NCBI RefSeq assembly: GCF_018139625.1
Contig: NZ_JAGSOH010000062.1
Location: 1-42,961, forward strand
DNA length: 42,961 bases
DNA from: Actinospica acidithermotolerans
Lineage (GTDB): Bacteria; Actinomycetota; Actinomycetes; Streptomycetales; Catenulisporaceae
Direction: 5' to 3'
Part shown: in pieces, positions 35,833 to 42,961 of the stretch
Layout of the letters: the number at the start of each line of letters is the position of its first letter
Position numbering within the stretch: the first letter of the stretch is position 1
The notes under the pieces: model-generated
Database searches by the model: none
The model's input: only the letters and a program-made list of their open reading frames with translations
Told to the model about the DNA's origin: nothing
Made by a program: the position numbers and the translations under genes

Positions 35833-37016
35833 CCAACAGTCCGTCCAACGGCCCGTCCAACGGCCCGTCTAGCCGCCCGATCAGCCGCCCGGCCAAGCAC
35901 CTGACAGAACACCTGACGAGGCGCCGCGTGATCATCCTCGTCTGCCTGCTCCTCGTAACCGCCTCCGCGATCCCGCTGATCCGCCAGCTCACCGGGCCGC
36001 CCGCCACCTCGTCGTCGCCGTGGACCCTGGCCGTCTGCGACATCGGCCAGGGCGACGGCATGTTCCTCAATCTCTCCCCGCACACCGCCATCGCCGTCGA
36101 CACCGGCCCCGACCCGGCCAAGGAGGACACATGTGCCCGGCGACTCGATATCACCGACGTTCCCCTCGCGATCCTCACCCACTTCCATGCCGACCACGTC
36201 GACGGACTATCCGGCCTGCTCCAAGGCCGCAGGGTCGGCCAAATCGAGACGACGACCGTCGATGACCCGCCCGCCGGAGCCGCCCAGGTCAACCGCCTCG
36301 CCGCGGCCGCCGGAATCCCCGTCGTCCGGGTGCGTCCGGACGAGCAGCGCGCCCTCGGCGACCTGACCTGGCGCGTCCTGTGGCCGCAGGCCGAGCATCC
36401 GCTCCAGGCCTCCGCCGCAATGGGCGACGGCGGCGGCAGCATGGCCGAGGACGGTCCCGCCGAGAACTCCGGCCCCAACGACGACTCCATCGTCATGGCC
36501 GTCACCGTGAACGTGCGCGGCGCGCCTTTCCACATCCTGTTGACAGGCGACATCGAAACGCCGGTCCAGCAGTCCCTGCTGCAGGACCGCAGGCAGTACC
36601 TCAAAGCCGACGTACTCAAGGTTCCGCACCACGGCAGCGCGAAGCAGGACCCGGATTTCCTCGCCGCCGTCGCGCCGAGCCTCAGCGTCATCTCCGTCGG
36701 CCAGGGCAACCCGTACGGCCACCCCAATCCCAAGACCGTCTATCTCGCCGGCGCCGACGGCGCCCGCGTCTACCGAACCGACCTCGACGGCATGGTCCTG
36801 ATCAGCGCCCCAGCGACGCCCGACGCGGCCATCCCGGTGCAGGCCGACCGCGGCGATGGCACCGTGCCCACCGCCCCGCCGAGCTCCGGCGCGACGTCAC
36901 GCGGACATCACGGCGGCGGCCGCAGCCGACGTCATCGGTACTCCAGCCTTCCCTCTTTGATGAGCGCCCGCTTCAGCGCGCGCCGGGCCACCTATAGTTT
37001 CGCCGACCCCGCGTGA
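35829..37016 (+). CDS. ComEC C-terminal metallo-beta-lactamase domain as a separate protein
   Basis: 395 aa; ATG overlaps the stop of the channel gene. Ser/Asn/Pro-rich start built from a 12-bp repeat (NGPSNGP), one membrane helix (VIILVCLLLVTASAIPLI, about residues 34-51), then an MBL-fold nuclease-like domain as in ComEC: VCDIGQGDGMFLNL, HFHADH at 118-123, LLTGDIE, KVPHHGSAKQD and SVGQGNPYGHP. All expected metal ligands are present. In fused ComEC this domain is proposed to degrade the non-transported strand. The C-terminal tail is basic and Ser/Arg-rich. Confidence 0.93.
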   Translation: MTNSPSNGPSNGPSSRPISRPAKHLTEHLTRRRVIILVCLLLVTASAIPLIRQLTGPPATSSSPWTLAVCDIGQGDGMFLNLSPHTAIAVDTGPDPAKEDTCARRLDITDVPLAILTHFHADHVDGLSGLLQGRRVGQIETTTVDDPPAGAAQVNRLAAAAGIPVVRVRPDEQRALGDLTWRVLWPQAEHPLQASAAMGDGGGSMAEDGPAENSGPNDDSIVMAVTVNVRGAPFHILLTGDIETPVQQSLLQDRRQYLKADVLKVPHHGSAKQDPDFLAAVAPSLSVISVGQGNPYGHPNPKTVYLAGADGARVYRTDLDGMVLISAPATPDAAIPVQADRGDGTVPTAPPSSGATSRGHHGGGRSRRHRYSSLPSLMSARFSARRATYSFADPA

Positions 37017-37081
37017 CTCTCCATCACCTGTCCCGCCAACGAAAAGGCCGCGTCAGCCGCCCGCGTGTCGGATCGTGGACT

Positions 37082-37087
37082 TAGGAT
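37082..37087 (+). promoter_or_regulatory. leaderless promoter of oligopeptidase B gene
   Basis: TAGGAT ends 6 nt before the ATG at 37094, with no ribosome binding site between. GGATCG recurs at 37070 and 37084. The -35 is weak. Confidence 0.45.
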
Positions 37088-37093
37088 CGGACC

Positions 37094-39331
37094 ATGAAGC
37101 AGCCACCCGTCGCGAAAATCCAGCCGCACGAGCGCGTCCAGCACGGCGACCACGTCCAGGACCCGTACTACTGGTTCCTCGACAAGGACGACAAGGACGT
37201 CACGGCGTACCTCGAGGCCGAGAACGCGTTCACCGCCGCGGCCACGGAGGGCCAGGCCGCGCTCCGCGAGCGGATCTTCCAGGAGATCAAGGGGCGCACC
37301 AAGGAGACGGACCTGTCGGTGCCCACCCGCAAGGGCGACTGGTGGCACTACGCGCGCACCGAGGAGGGCAAGCAGTACCCGATCCACTGCCGCCTCGCCG
37401 CGACCGGCCCGAACCCGCCAGAACTGCCGGAGGACGGCTCCGCGCTGCCCGGCGAGCAGGTCCTGCTGGACGGCAACGTGCTCGCCGAGGGCCACGACTT
37501 CTTCTCTCTCGGCGCCTTCGACCTCTCCCCGGACGACCGGCTGCTCGCCTACTCCACCGACTTCGACGGCGACGAGCGGTACACCATGCGCTTCCGGGAC
37601 CTGGAGAGCGGCCAGGACCTGGCCGACGAGATCCCGAACACGCACTACTCCACCGCGTGGTCCGCCGACAACTCGGTGATCTTCTACACGACGGTGGACG
37701 ACGCTTGGCGCCCCTACCGCGTGCACCGGCACGCGATCGGCACCCCCGCCGAGCAGGATGTGCTGGTCTACGAGGAGCCGGACGAGCGCTTCTGGCTCGG
37801 CGTCGGCCTCAGCCGCAGCGAGAAGTACCTGGAGATCTCCCTCGGCTCGAAGATCACCAGCGAGTCCAGGCTGCTGCGCGCCGACGACCCGACCGGCGAG
37901 TTCCGCCCGGTCAAGGAGCGGCAGACCGGCGTCGAGTACGCCGTCGACCACTGGGCACACCCGACCGACCCGGCCAAGGACGTGCTGCTCGTCGTCCACA
38001 ACGCCGACGGCAAAGAGAACTTCGAGCTCGCCACGGCCCCGATCGCCGACCCTGGCACCTGGACCCCGCTGCTCGCGCACGACCCCGCGGTCCGCATCCT
38101 CGAGGCCGAGGCCTTCGCCGACCACTTCGTGCTCGAATACCGCAAGGACGGCCTGACCGGCGTGGCGGTCCACAAGATCGTGGACGGCGTACCCAGCGCG
38201 ACAGGCACGCCGATCACCTTCGATGAGCCGATCTACAGCGTCGGTACCGGCAGCAACCCCGAGTACACCACCGACCGCGTGCGCATCGGCTACGGCTCGA
38301 TGGTCACCCCGTCCTCGGTGTACGACTACGACATCGCCACCGGCAGCCTCGAACTGCTCAAGCGCCAGCCCGTCCTCGGCGACTTCGACCCCGAGCAGTA
38401 CGTGCAGCGCCGCGTCTGGGCCACCGCCGATGACGGCACCCGTGTCCCCATCTCCGTGGTCCACCGCAAGAACGTGCAGCCCGACGGCACGGCCCCGTGC
38501 CTCCTCTATGGCTACGGCTCCTATGAAGCATCCATGGACCCGTACTTCTCGGTCGCAAGGCTCAGCCTCCTCGACCGCGGCTTCGTCTTCGCCATCGCGC
38601 ACGTCCGCGGCGGCGGCGAGATGGGCCGGTACTGGTACGAGCAGGGCAAGCTGCTGCACAAGAAGAACACCTTCACCGACTTCGTGGCCTGCGGCCGCGC
38701 GATGATCGCCGAGGGCTGGTCCGCCTCCGACCGCATCATCGCCCGCGGCGGCTCCGCCGGCGGCCTGCTCATGGGCGCCATCGCCAACCTCGCCCCCGAC
38801 CTGTGGGCCGGCGTCCTCGCCGAGGTCCCCTTCGTGGACGCGCTGAACACCATCCTCGACCCGAGCCTGCCGCTCACCGTCATGGAGTGGGACGAGTGGG
38901 GCAACCCGCTCGAGTCCGCCGAGGTGTATCAGTACATGAAGGAGTACAGCCCCTACGAGAACGTCGCCGCGGTGACCTACCCCCCGATCCTCGCGCGCAC
39001 CAGCGTCAACGACACGCGGGTCGGCTACCACGAGCCCGCCAAGTGGATCGCCCGCCTGCGCGCCACCGCCCTCAACGGCCAGAGCAGCGACATCCTGCTC
39101 AAGACCGAGATCGAGTCGGCCGGCCACGGCGGCAAGTCCGGCCGCTACGACGCGTGGCACGAGGAAGCCTTCGCCCTGGCCTGGATCTGCGCGGCAGCCA
39201 AGGTCGCCGAAGCCGAGAGCAGCGCCCCCGCCGCCAAGGCCACCAAGCCCGAAGTAGAGGTCGAGGGCGCGGCAGAGGTCGGGGGCGCGGCTGCCGGGGG
39301 CGAGGCCGAGGCCGCCGAGGCATCGCAGTGA
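37094..39331 (+). CDS. ptrB: oligopeptidase B-type serine peptidase (S9A)
   Basis: 745 aa. N-terminal beta-propeller (DPYYWFLDKDDKDVTAYL at the start is family-typical) and C-terminal alpha/beta hydrolase with catalytic S554 (GGSAGGLLMG), D640 (SVNDTRVGYHEPAKW) and H678 (GHGGKSGRYDAW). MEWDEWGNP is characteristic of the oligopeptidase B branch, which cuts short peptides after Lys or Arg in the cytosol. The final 45 or so residues are an Ala/Glu/Lys/Gly-rich low-complexity tail absent from most relatives. The stop overlaps the holA start by 4 bp. Confidence 0.94.
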   Translation: MKQPPVAKIQPHERVQHGDHVQDPYYWFLDKDDKDVTAYLEAENAFTAAATEGQAALRERIFQEIKGRTKETDLSVPTRKGDWWHYARTEEGKQYPIHCRLAATGPNPPELPEDGSALPGEQVLLDGNVLAEGHDFFSLGAFDLSPDDRLLAYSTDFDGDERYTMRFRDLESGQDLADEIPNTHYSTAWSADNSVIFYTTVDDAWRPYRVHRHAIGTPAEQDVLVYEEPDERFWLGVGLSRSEKYLEISLGSKITSESRLLRADDPTGEFRPVKERQTGVEYAVDHWAHPTDPAKDVLLVVHNADGKENFELATAPIADPGTWTPLLAHDPAVRILEAEAFADHFVLEYRKDGLTGVAVHKIVDGVPSATGTPITFDEPIYSVGTGSNPEYTTDRVRIGYGSMVTPSSVYDYDIATGSLELLKRQPVLGDFDPEQYVQRRVWATADDGTRVPISVVHRKNVQPDGTAPCLLYGYGSYEASMDPYFSVARLSLLDRGFVFAIAHVRGGGEMGRYWYEQGKLLHKKNTFTDFVACGRAMIAEGWSASDRIIARGGSAGGLLMGAIANLAPDLWAGVLAEVPFVDALNTILDPSLPLTVMEWDEWGNPLESAEVYQYMKEYSPYENVAAVTYPPILARTSVNDTRVGYHEPAKWIARLRATALNGQSSDILLKTEIESAGHGGKSGRYDAWHEEAFALAWICAAAKVAEAESSAPAAKATKPEVEVEGAAEVGGAAAGGEAEAAEASQ

Positions 39332-40254
39332 CGGACGTCCCACCCCTCACCTTGGTCACCGGCCCGGAGGAGCTGCTAGCCGACCGGGCCGTGGCCGAGG
39401 TGGTGGCCGCCGCCAAGAAGCAGGACCCGGCCGTCGAGATCTGCGACGTCATTCCCGGCCAGCTCTCGGCAGGCGGCTTCGCCGAGCTCGTCTCCCCGTC
39501 CCTGTTCGGCGAGGCGAAGGTGGTCATCGTCCGCGGCGTCCAAGACCTGACAGCGGAGCAGACCACCGAGGTAACCCGCTACCTAGCCGACCCGGCCGAC
39601 ACGACAGTCCTCGTCCTCGTCCACGCCGGCGGCGTAAAAGGCAAGGCCTTCCTAGACGCCGTCAAGAAGCGCAAGCCCAACCTCGTCGACTGCCCCAAAC
39701 TCAGCAAGCCCGGCGACCGCATCGGCTTCATCAAGTCCGAGGTCAGGCGCGCCAAGCGCGCCATCACCGACGACGCCGCCAGAGCCCTCTCCGACGCCGT
39801 AGGCTCCGACCTCCGCGAACTAGCCGCCGCCGTCAGCCAACTGGTCGACGACACCGAAGGCACCGTAGACGAGACCACCGTCGCCAAGTACTACCAGGGC
39901 AGAGCCGAAGTCTCCGGTTTCACCATCGCCGACCTGGCCATCGAAGGCAGGCGCTTCGAGGCCCTGGAACAGCTCCGCTTCGCCCTGGACACCGGCGTAG
40001 CACCCGTCCTCATCGTCAGCGCCCTGGCCACCGGCCTACGCCGCCTAGGCAAGGTAGCCGCCTCCGGCGGCGGCACCGCCAAGGACCTCGGCCTACCCCC
40101 CTGGCAACTGGACAAGCTCCGCAAGCAATCCCGCTCCTGGTCCCCACCCCGCCTAGCCGCTGCCCTTCGCGCCGTCGCCGACGCCGACGCCGCCGTCAAG
40201 GGCGCCGCCGCCGACCCCTACTACGCCCTGGAGAAGCTGGTCCTCTCGCTCTAA
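39328..40254 (+). CDS. holA: DNA polymerase III delta subunit
   Basis: 308 aa; GTG overlaps the previous stop (GTGA). HolA layout: LTLVTGPEELLADRAVAEVV at the N-terminus, VVIVRGVQDLTAEQTTEVTR, the AAA-like lid helices, SDLRELAAAVSQLVDDTEG, and the C-terminal collar helices (APVLIVSALATGLRRLGKVA, ADAAVKGAAADPYYALEKLV). It is the wrench that opens the beta clamp in the clamp loader. From about 39560 on, it uses CTA (about eight) and GTA (about six) codons far more than its neighbours. In many actinomycetes holA is next to rpsT, as here apart from one inserted gene. Confidence 0.94.
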   Translation: MTDVPPLTLVTGPEELLADRAVAEVVAAAKKQDPAVEICDVIPGQLSAGGFAELVSPSLFGEAKVVIVRGVQDLTAEQTTEVTRYLADPADTTVLVLVHAGGVKGKAFLDAVKKRKPNLVDCPKLSKPGDRIGFIKSEVRRAKRAITDDAARALSDAVGSDLRELAAAVSQLVDDTEGTVDETTVAKYYQGRAEVSGFTIADLAIEGRRFEALEQLRFALDTGVAPVLIVSALATGLRRLGKVAASGGGTAKDLGLPPWQLDKLRKQSRSWSPPRLAAALRAVADADAAVKGAAADPYYALEKLVLSL

Positions 40255-40370
40255 TAACGCGCTCTAAGAAGCCGTCGCTGCGGTCCGTAGCGCTGGCCCT
40301 CGTGAGATCACAGCCGCCCGCCCCGCCCGGCGGTTAGCGTGCCCCCGAATCGTCGGCGTCCTGCGTGCAC

Positions 40371-41294
40371 CTATGCGGCGGCTACAAACTGCGCGTAGCG
40401 ATCTTCCAGTGCTTCGGGATGCGGTCGATCCACTCGAGCGCTGGGGACCCTCAGCGTTACGCCGGCCATCTCCTGGAGCCCGTGCAGAAGCATCGGGCCG
40501 TCCTTCTCGTGAAGGATGTCTCTGCGAATCTCGACTACCAGATCGGGGCGGATGCCGAGGATGTTGGCGTCGTACGCGGCATGATGAATCTTGCACAGAG
40601 CCAGACCATTGGACACTTGGGGAATGCCGCCTTGTGCATCGGCGGTGATGTGCGCGGCGTCGAGCAGTTCAGAGTGGCGCAGGTGGCAGATAGCGCAACT
40701 TGTCCGGTATGCCTCGAGAACTCGTGCCCGGAACACTGGTTGGTGAAGACGCTGCCTGGTCATGCGATCTGCGTATGCGCGTTCGGGCGCGCTTCTTGGA
40801 GGGGCGTGGAACGTCGTCGGCTCGCCCGATGATCCCTGTTCCAGACTCACGACAAACTGGTGCTGCTCAGGCTCCTCGGCGACCAGGATCACCGGATAGA
40901 TCGCGTGGAAGACTCCGGGGGCGGCGCCCACAAACCAGATCAGCGGCAGGCCACGCGCACAAACTTCGCGAAGCGCGCGATTGTCGGAGTGGTTGGGGTC
41001 CTCGCCTCGCCACTTATAGCGCATCATTCCGTCTTCACCGGGCACGTCGTTGTACGGCGCTGAGCGACCGGGTCGCGTGAAAGTGGTGAGAATCGACAGC
41101 GCTGCGCTCAGTTGCCGTGGCTTTCGAATACCCTGTTGAGGATCAATGAGGGGAAGGCGCTCGCCGTCGAACATGAAGTTCGACAATTCGGTGCGCGTGA
41201 CGGAGGCGGCCCCATTGCTGGTCTTGTCGTCGAGCCAGGCCATCGCCTCGGCGCGCAGACGGCGGTCGATTTCGTCCTCAAGCGCACTACGCAT
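40371..41294 (-). CDS. HNH endonuclease, possible modification-dependent restriction enzyme
   Basis: 307 aa. The C-terminal HNH domain has two zinc CxxC-like pairs (SCAICHLRH, LCKIHH) around LLDAAHITADAQGG and QVSNGLALCKIHHAAYDANI. The N-terminal 180 residues form a separate domain (YKWRGEDPNHSDNRALREVC, LPLIWFVGAAPGVFHAIYPV) of the kind fused to HNH in predicted restriction endonucleases (COG3440-like), likely recognising modified or phosphorothioated DNA. No methyltransferase is adjacent, as expected for a stand-alone type IV-like enzyme. GC content and codon use look lower than neighbours, suggesting horizontal gain. Target specificity unknown. Confidence 0.85.
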   Translation of the reverse strand: MRSALEDEIDRRLRAEAMAWLDDKTSNGAASVTRTELSNFMFDGERLPLIDPQQGIRKPRQLSAALSILTTFTRPGRSAPYNDVPGEDGMMRYKWRGEDPNHSDNRALREVCARGLPLIWFVGAAPGVFHAIYPVILVAEEPEQHQFVVSLEQGSSGEPTTFHAPPRSAPERAYADRMTRQRLHQPVFRARVLEAYRTSCAICHLRHSELLDAAHITADAQGGIPQVSNGLALCKIHHAAYDANILGIRPDLVVEIRRDILHEKDGPMLLHGLQEMAGVTLRVPSARVDRPHPEALEDRYAQFVAAA

Positions 41295-41297
41295 AGT

Positions 41298-41314
41298 ACA
41301 TCAATACACGATGT
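41298..41314. promoter_or_regulatory. dyad at the HNH gene start
   Basis: ACATC (41298-41302) and GATGT (41310-41314) form a perfect inverted repeat with a 7-bp AT-rich centre, 3 bp upstream of the HNH start codon. It may be an operator; the regulator is unknown. Confidence 0.35.
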
Positions 41315-41377
41315 CGCCGGCGCGCCGCTAGGGCGTCCCTTGCTGCTAGCCGTAAACAAGAGGCTTAGTAACGGCAG

Positions 41378-41417
41378 CAGGGCCCCGCGTCACGTTTCGG
41401 TGATGTGGGACCCTGCT
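41378..41417 (-). terminator. hairpin downstream of rpsT
   Basis: GCAGGG (41378-41383) pairs with CCCTGC (41412-41417), with further GGG/CCC and GTG/CAC pairs inside and a short loop. On the minus strand it lies 22 nt after the rpsT stop. No T-run follows, typical of actinomycete terminators. Confidence 0.65.
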
Positions 41418-41439
41418 TGCGCGGTGAGCGCGGAGAAGA

Positions 41440-41706
41440 TCAGGCGTTCAGGGTGTTGACGGCCTTGGCCAGGGCGGACTTCTTGTTGGCGGCCTGGTTG
41501 GCGTGGATGACGCCCTTCGAGACGGCCTTGTCCAGCTTGCGGGAGGCGTAGGCGGCGGCCTCCTGGGCCTTGGCGGCGTCGCCGGCGGCGATGGCCTCGC
41601 GGGTGCGGCGGATGGCCGTCTTCAGCTCCGACTTGTAGGCCTTGTTGCGCAGGCGGGCCTTCTCGTTGGTCTTGATGCGCTTGATCTGCGACTTGATGTT
41701 CGCCAT
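41440..41706 (-). CDS. rpsT: 30S ribosomal protein S20
   Basis: 88 aa: [20 protein letters not shown] at the start, [19 protein letters not shown], and [20 protein letters not shown] at the C-terminus are the S20 signature. It binds 16S rRNA early in 30S assembly. Length is normal. A TATGAC hexamer about 30 bp upstream may be the -10. Confidence 0.98.
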   Translation of the reverse strand: MANIKSQIKRIKTNEKARLRNKAYKSELKTAIRRTREAIAAGDAAKAQEAAAYASRKLDKAVSKGVIHANQAANKKSALAKAVNTLNA

Positions 41707-41871
41707 GTAGGAAACAGCCTCTTCTAGGTCATATCTTCGTGGTTAGCGCGGCGAGTCTGGCCCTGGGGCCGACCGTGCGGTGTCTTGGTCACCACTGCTG
41801 AGTTCAGGCTGGCAACACCGCACTACGAGGCCACGCGATCGACCAGTCTACCAGCGGGGGAGGGCGGTCCT

Positions 41872-42004
41872 GACCGCCTCGCCCCCCGACCGCCCTGCTG
41901 GCTGCGTCGTCCTCACCGCGTCGTTCCCGACCGCCTCGCTGGCCGCCTCGCCCTCACCGCCTCGCCCCTGACCGTCCCCCTGCCATGCTGACCGCCTCGC
42001 CCCG
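41872..42004. repeat. degenerate GACCGCCTCGC repeat between rpsT and the ATPase gene
   Basis: The word GACCGCCTCGC and close variants recur about eight times with 12-20 bp spacing. The whole 303-bp gap (41707-42009) holds the rpsT promoter side, a weak TAGACT -10-like box on the minus strand (41850-41845), and this array. No gene is seen. Confidence 0.7.
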
Positions 42005-42009
42005 GGGGC

Positions 42010-42961
42010 TTAGAGCTCTACGCGGTGGAGGCCGGCGATGGGGAAGCGGCTGGGCTCGTGGCTGAGCAGGATGATCTGGGTTCGGTCGGCTACCTGGCCG
42101 AGGATCACGGCGATGTCGCCGAGGCGGTCGCGGTCGGAGTGGCCTAGGACGTCGTCCAGGATCAGCGGGACGGAGCCTACGAGGTCGGCGCAGGCGATGC
42201 GGGCCAGCAGGCTCAGTTGCTCGCGGGCACCTGCGGAGAGGGAGTCGAAGGGGACGGTCACTCCGGCGACTGTCTTGGAGAGGATCGTCAGGTCGGGGCC
42301 GATCTCCACGTGCACGCCGGGGCTGAACAGGCGCTGGGCGTAGCGTTCCACGCGCTGGCGGAACGGGGTGGTGTGGCGGTCGCGGGCCGCGTCGCGGTGG
42401 GCGGTGAGGGTCTCGAACAGCAGCTTTGCGGCCTGGGCGCGGCGCTCCAGGGCGTCGTACGCCCGTTGGGCGCGCTTCTGCTCGGTCTCGGCCAGGGCCA
42501 CCTGCTCCTCGGGGGCGGAGCGGCCGTGGCGGGTGAGGCGGTCGGCCAGCACTTCGAGGTTCGTGCGGCGGTCGTTCTGCGCGCGTTCCAGGTCGGGGAG
42601 CAGGCGACGCTGGTTGTTGAGCTGGGCGGTCAGGTGCTGCGGGTCCAGCCGGGCCACGCGCTCGGCGGCGGCGTCGCGTTCGGCGCGGGCGCGGTCCAGC
42701 TCGGAGGCCAGGAGCGGGGTGCCCAGGTCGCTCAGGCGCTTGCGGGCGAGTTCCAGCTCGTCGGACGCGTCCTGCACGGCGCGGGCCGCGGCGCTCAGCG
42801 AGGCGCGGAGTGTGCTGACGCGGGTTGCGAGCCGGCCGGCGTCCTTGTCGGCGGCGAGGAGGCGGTCTTCGGCGACTTCGAGGGCGGCGCGGGCGGACTG
42901 GTCGGCGGCCAGTGCGCGTGTCAGTGCGGCGGTGACGTCGGCTGTGGGCTCGGAGTCAGCG
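42010..42961 (-). CDS. SMC/YhaN-type AAA ATPase, C-terminal part (5' end outside window)
   Basis: The open frame runs off the window's right edge, so at least 316 C-terminal residues are seen. First a long Ala/Arg/Glu-rich coiled coil (ALERRAQAAKLLFETLTAHR), then FDSLSAGAREQLSLLARIAC (ABC signature), VPLILDDVLGHSDRDRL (Walker B and D loop) and QIILLSHEPSRF (H loop). The Walker A is in the missing N-terminus. This is the YhaN/SbcC-like chromosome-structure or repair ATPase family; a nuclease partner may lie outside. Confidence 0.9.
   Translation of the reverse strand, partial: ADSEPTADVTAALTRALAADQSARAALEVAEDRLLAADKDAGRLATRVSTLRASLSAAARAVQDASDELELARKRLSDLGTPLLASELDRARAERDAAAERVARLDPQHLTAQLNNQRRLLPDLERAQNDRRTNLEVLADRLTRHGRSAPEEQVALAETEQKRAQRAYDALERRAQAAKLLFETLTAHRDAARDRHTTPFRQRVERYAQRLFSPGVHVEIGPDLTILSKTVAGVTVPFDSLSAGAREQLSLLARIACADLVGSVPLILDDVLGHSDRDRLGDIAVILGQVADRTQIILLSHEPSRFPIAGLHRVEL

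Noticed and set aside
35825-35835. Frameshift or sequencing error splitting comEC
   Set aside because: Clean ATGA stop-start overlap, and the second gene has its own extension and membrane helix; kept as a true split pending comparison.
36992-39343. Antisense open frame of 783 codons opposite the oligopeptidase gene
   Set aside because: Mirror of third-position GC bias; the sense gene has a full catalytic triad.

Overview
The window is a very GC-rich chromosome segment of an actinomycete. Evidence: heavy G/C third-position codon use, frequent GTG starts, many apparently leaderless genes with a TANNNT box 6-7 nt before the start codon, and actinomycete family types (MmyB-like XRE regulator, DUF6421, BTAD regulator, Tad genes split into cpaF/tadB/tadC). 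A Streptomyces- or Catenulispora-like bacterium fits; the genus cannot be fixed from sequence alone. Both ends are cut inside genes.

Layout. 1-5.5 kb: metabolism and regulation (partial XRE regulator divergent from a zinc alcohol dehydrogenase, a GAF-GGDEF protein, a TetR regulator divergent from a 14-TM MFS exporter). 5.5-11.7 kb: a decayed TPR-regulator remnant, a membrane-anchored LamG protein, a HAD-like protein with an altered nucleophile motif, a diacylglycerol-kinase-like lipid kinase, a lipoprotein, an HdeD-type membrane protein, an aquaporin and tRNA-Lys(CTT). 11.8-16.4 kb: threonine aldolase with a DUF6421 gene, an M50B-like membrane metallopeptidase and an anchored peptidoglycan-binding-like protein. 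16.4-19.5 kb: leuS, preceded by a 12-codon leader peptide with three consecutive Leu codons and an intrinsic terminator.

19.5-37.0 kb is the core of the window: a prepilin peptidase, two coupled exported proteins, and a Tad-pilus operon (cpaB-like, tadZ-like, cpaF, tadB, tadC, Flp pilin, two TadE-like pseudopilins, a TadG-like protein) ending in a membrane LysM-BTAD regulator. After a degenerate repeat array and degV come comEA and a comEC split into separate channel and metallo-beta-lactamase genes, with two DnaA-box-like sites upstream of comEA. Together these could supply the surface pilus, DNA receptor and membrane channel of a natural-transformation machine; Micrococcus luteus is the known precedent for Tad pili in actinobacterial transformation. 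Several of these pilus and competence genes carry in-frame minisatellites.

37.1-43.0 kb: oligopeptidase B, holA, an HNH endonuclease that separates holA from rpsT, rpsT, a degenerate intergenic repeat, and the C-terminal part of an SMC/YhaN-type ATPase running off the end. No IS element, CRISPR array or prophage is visible.
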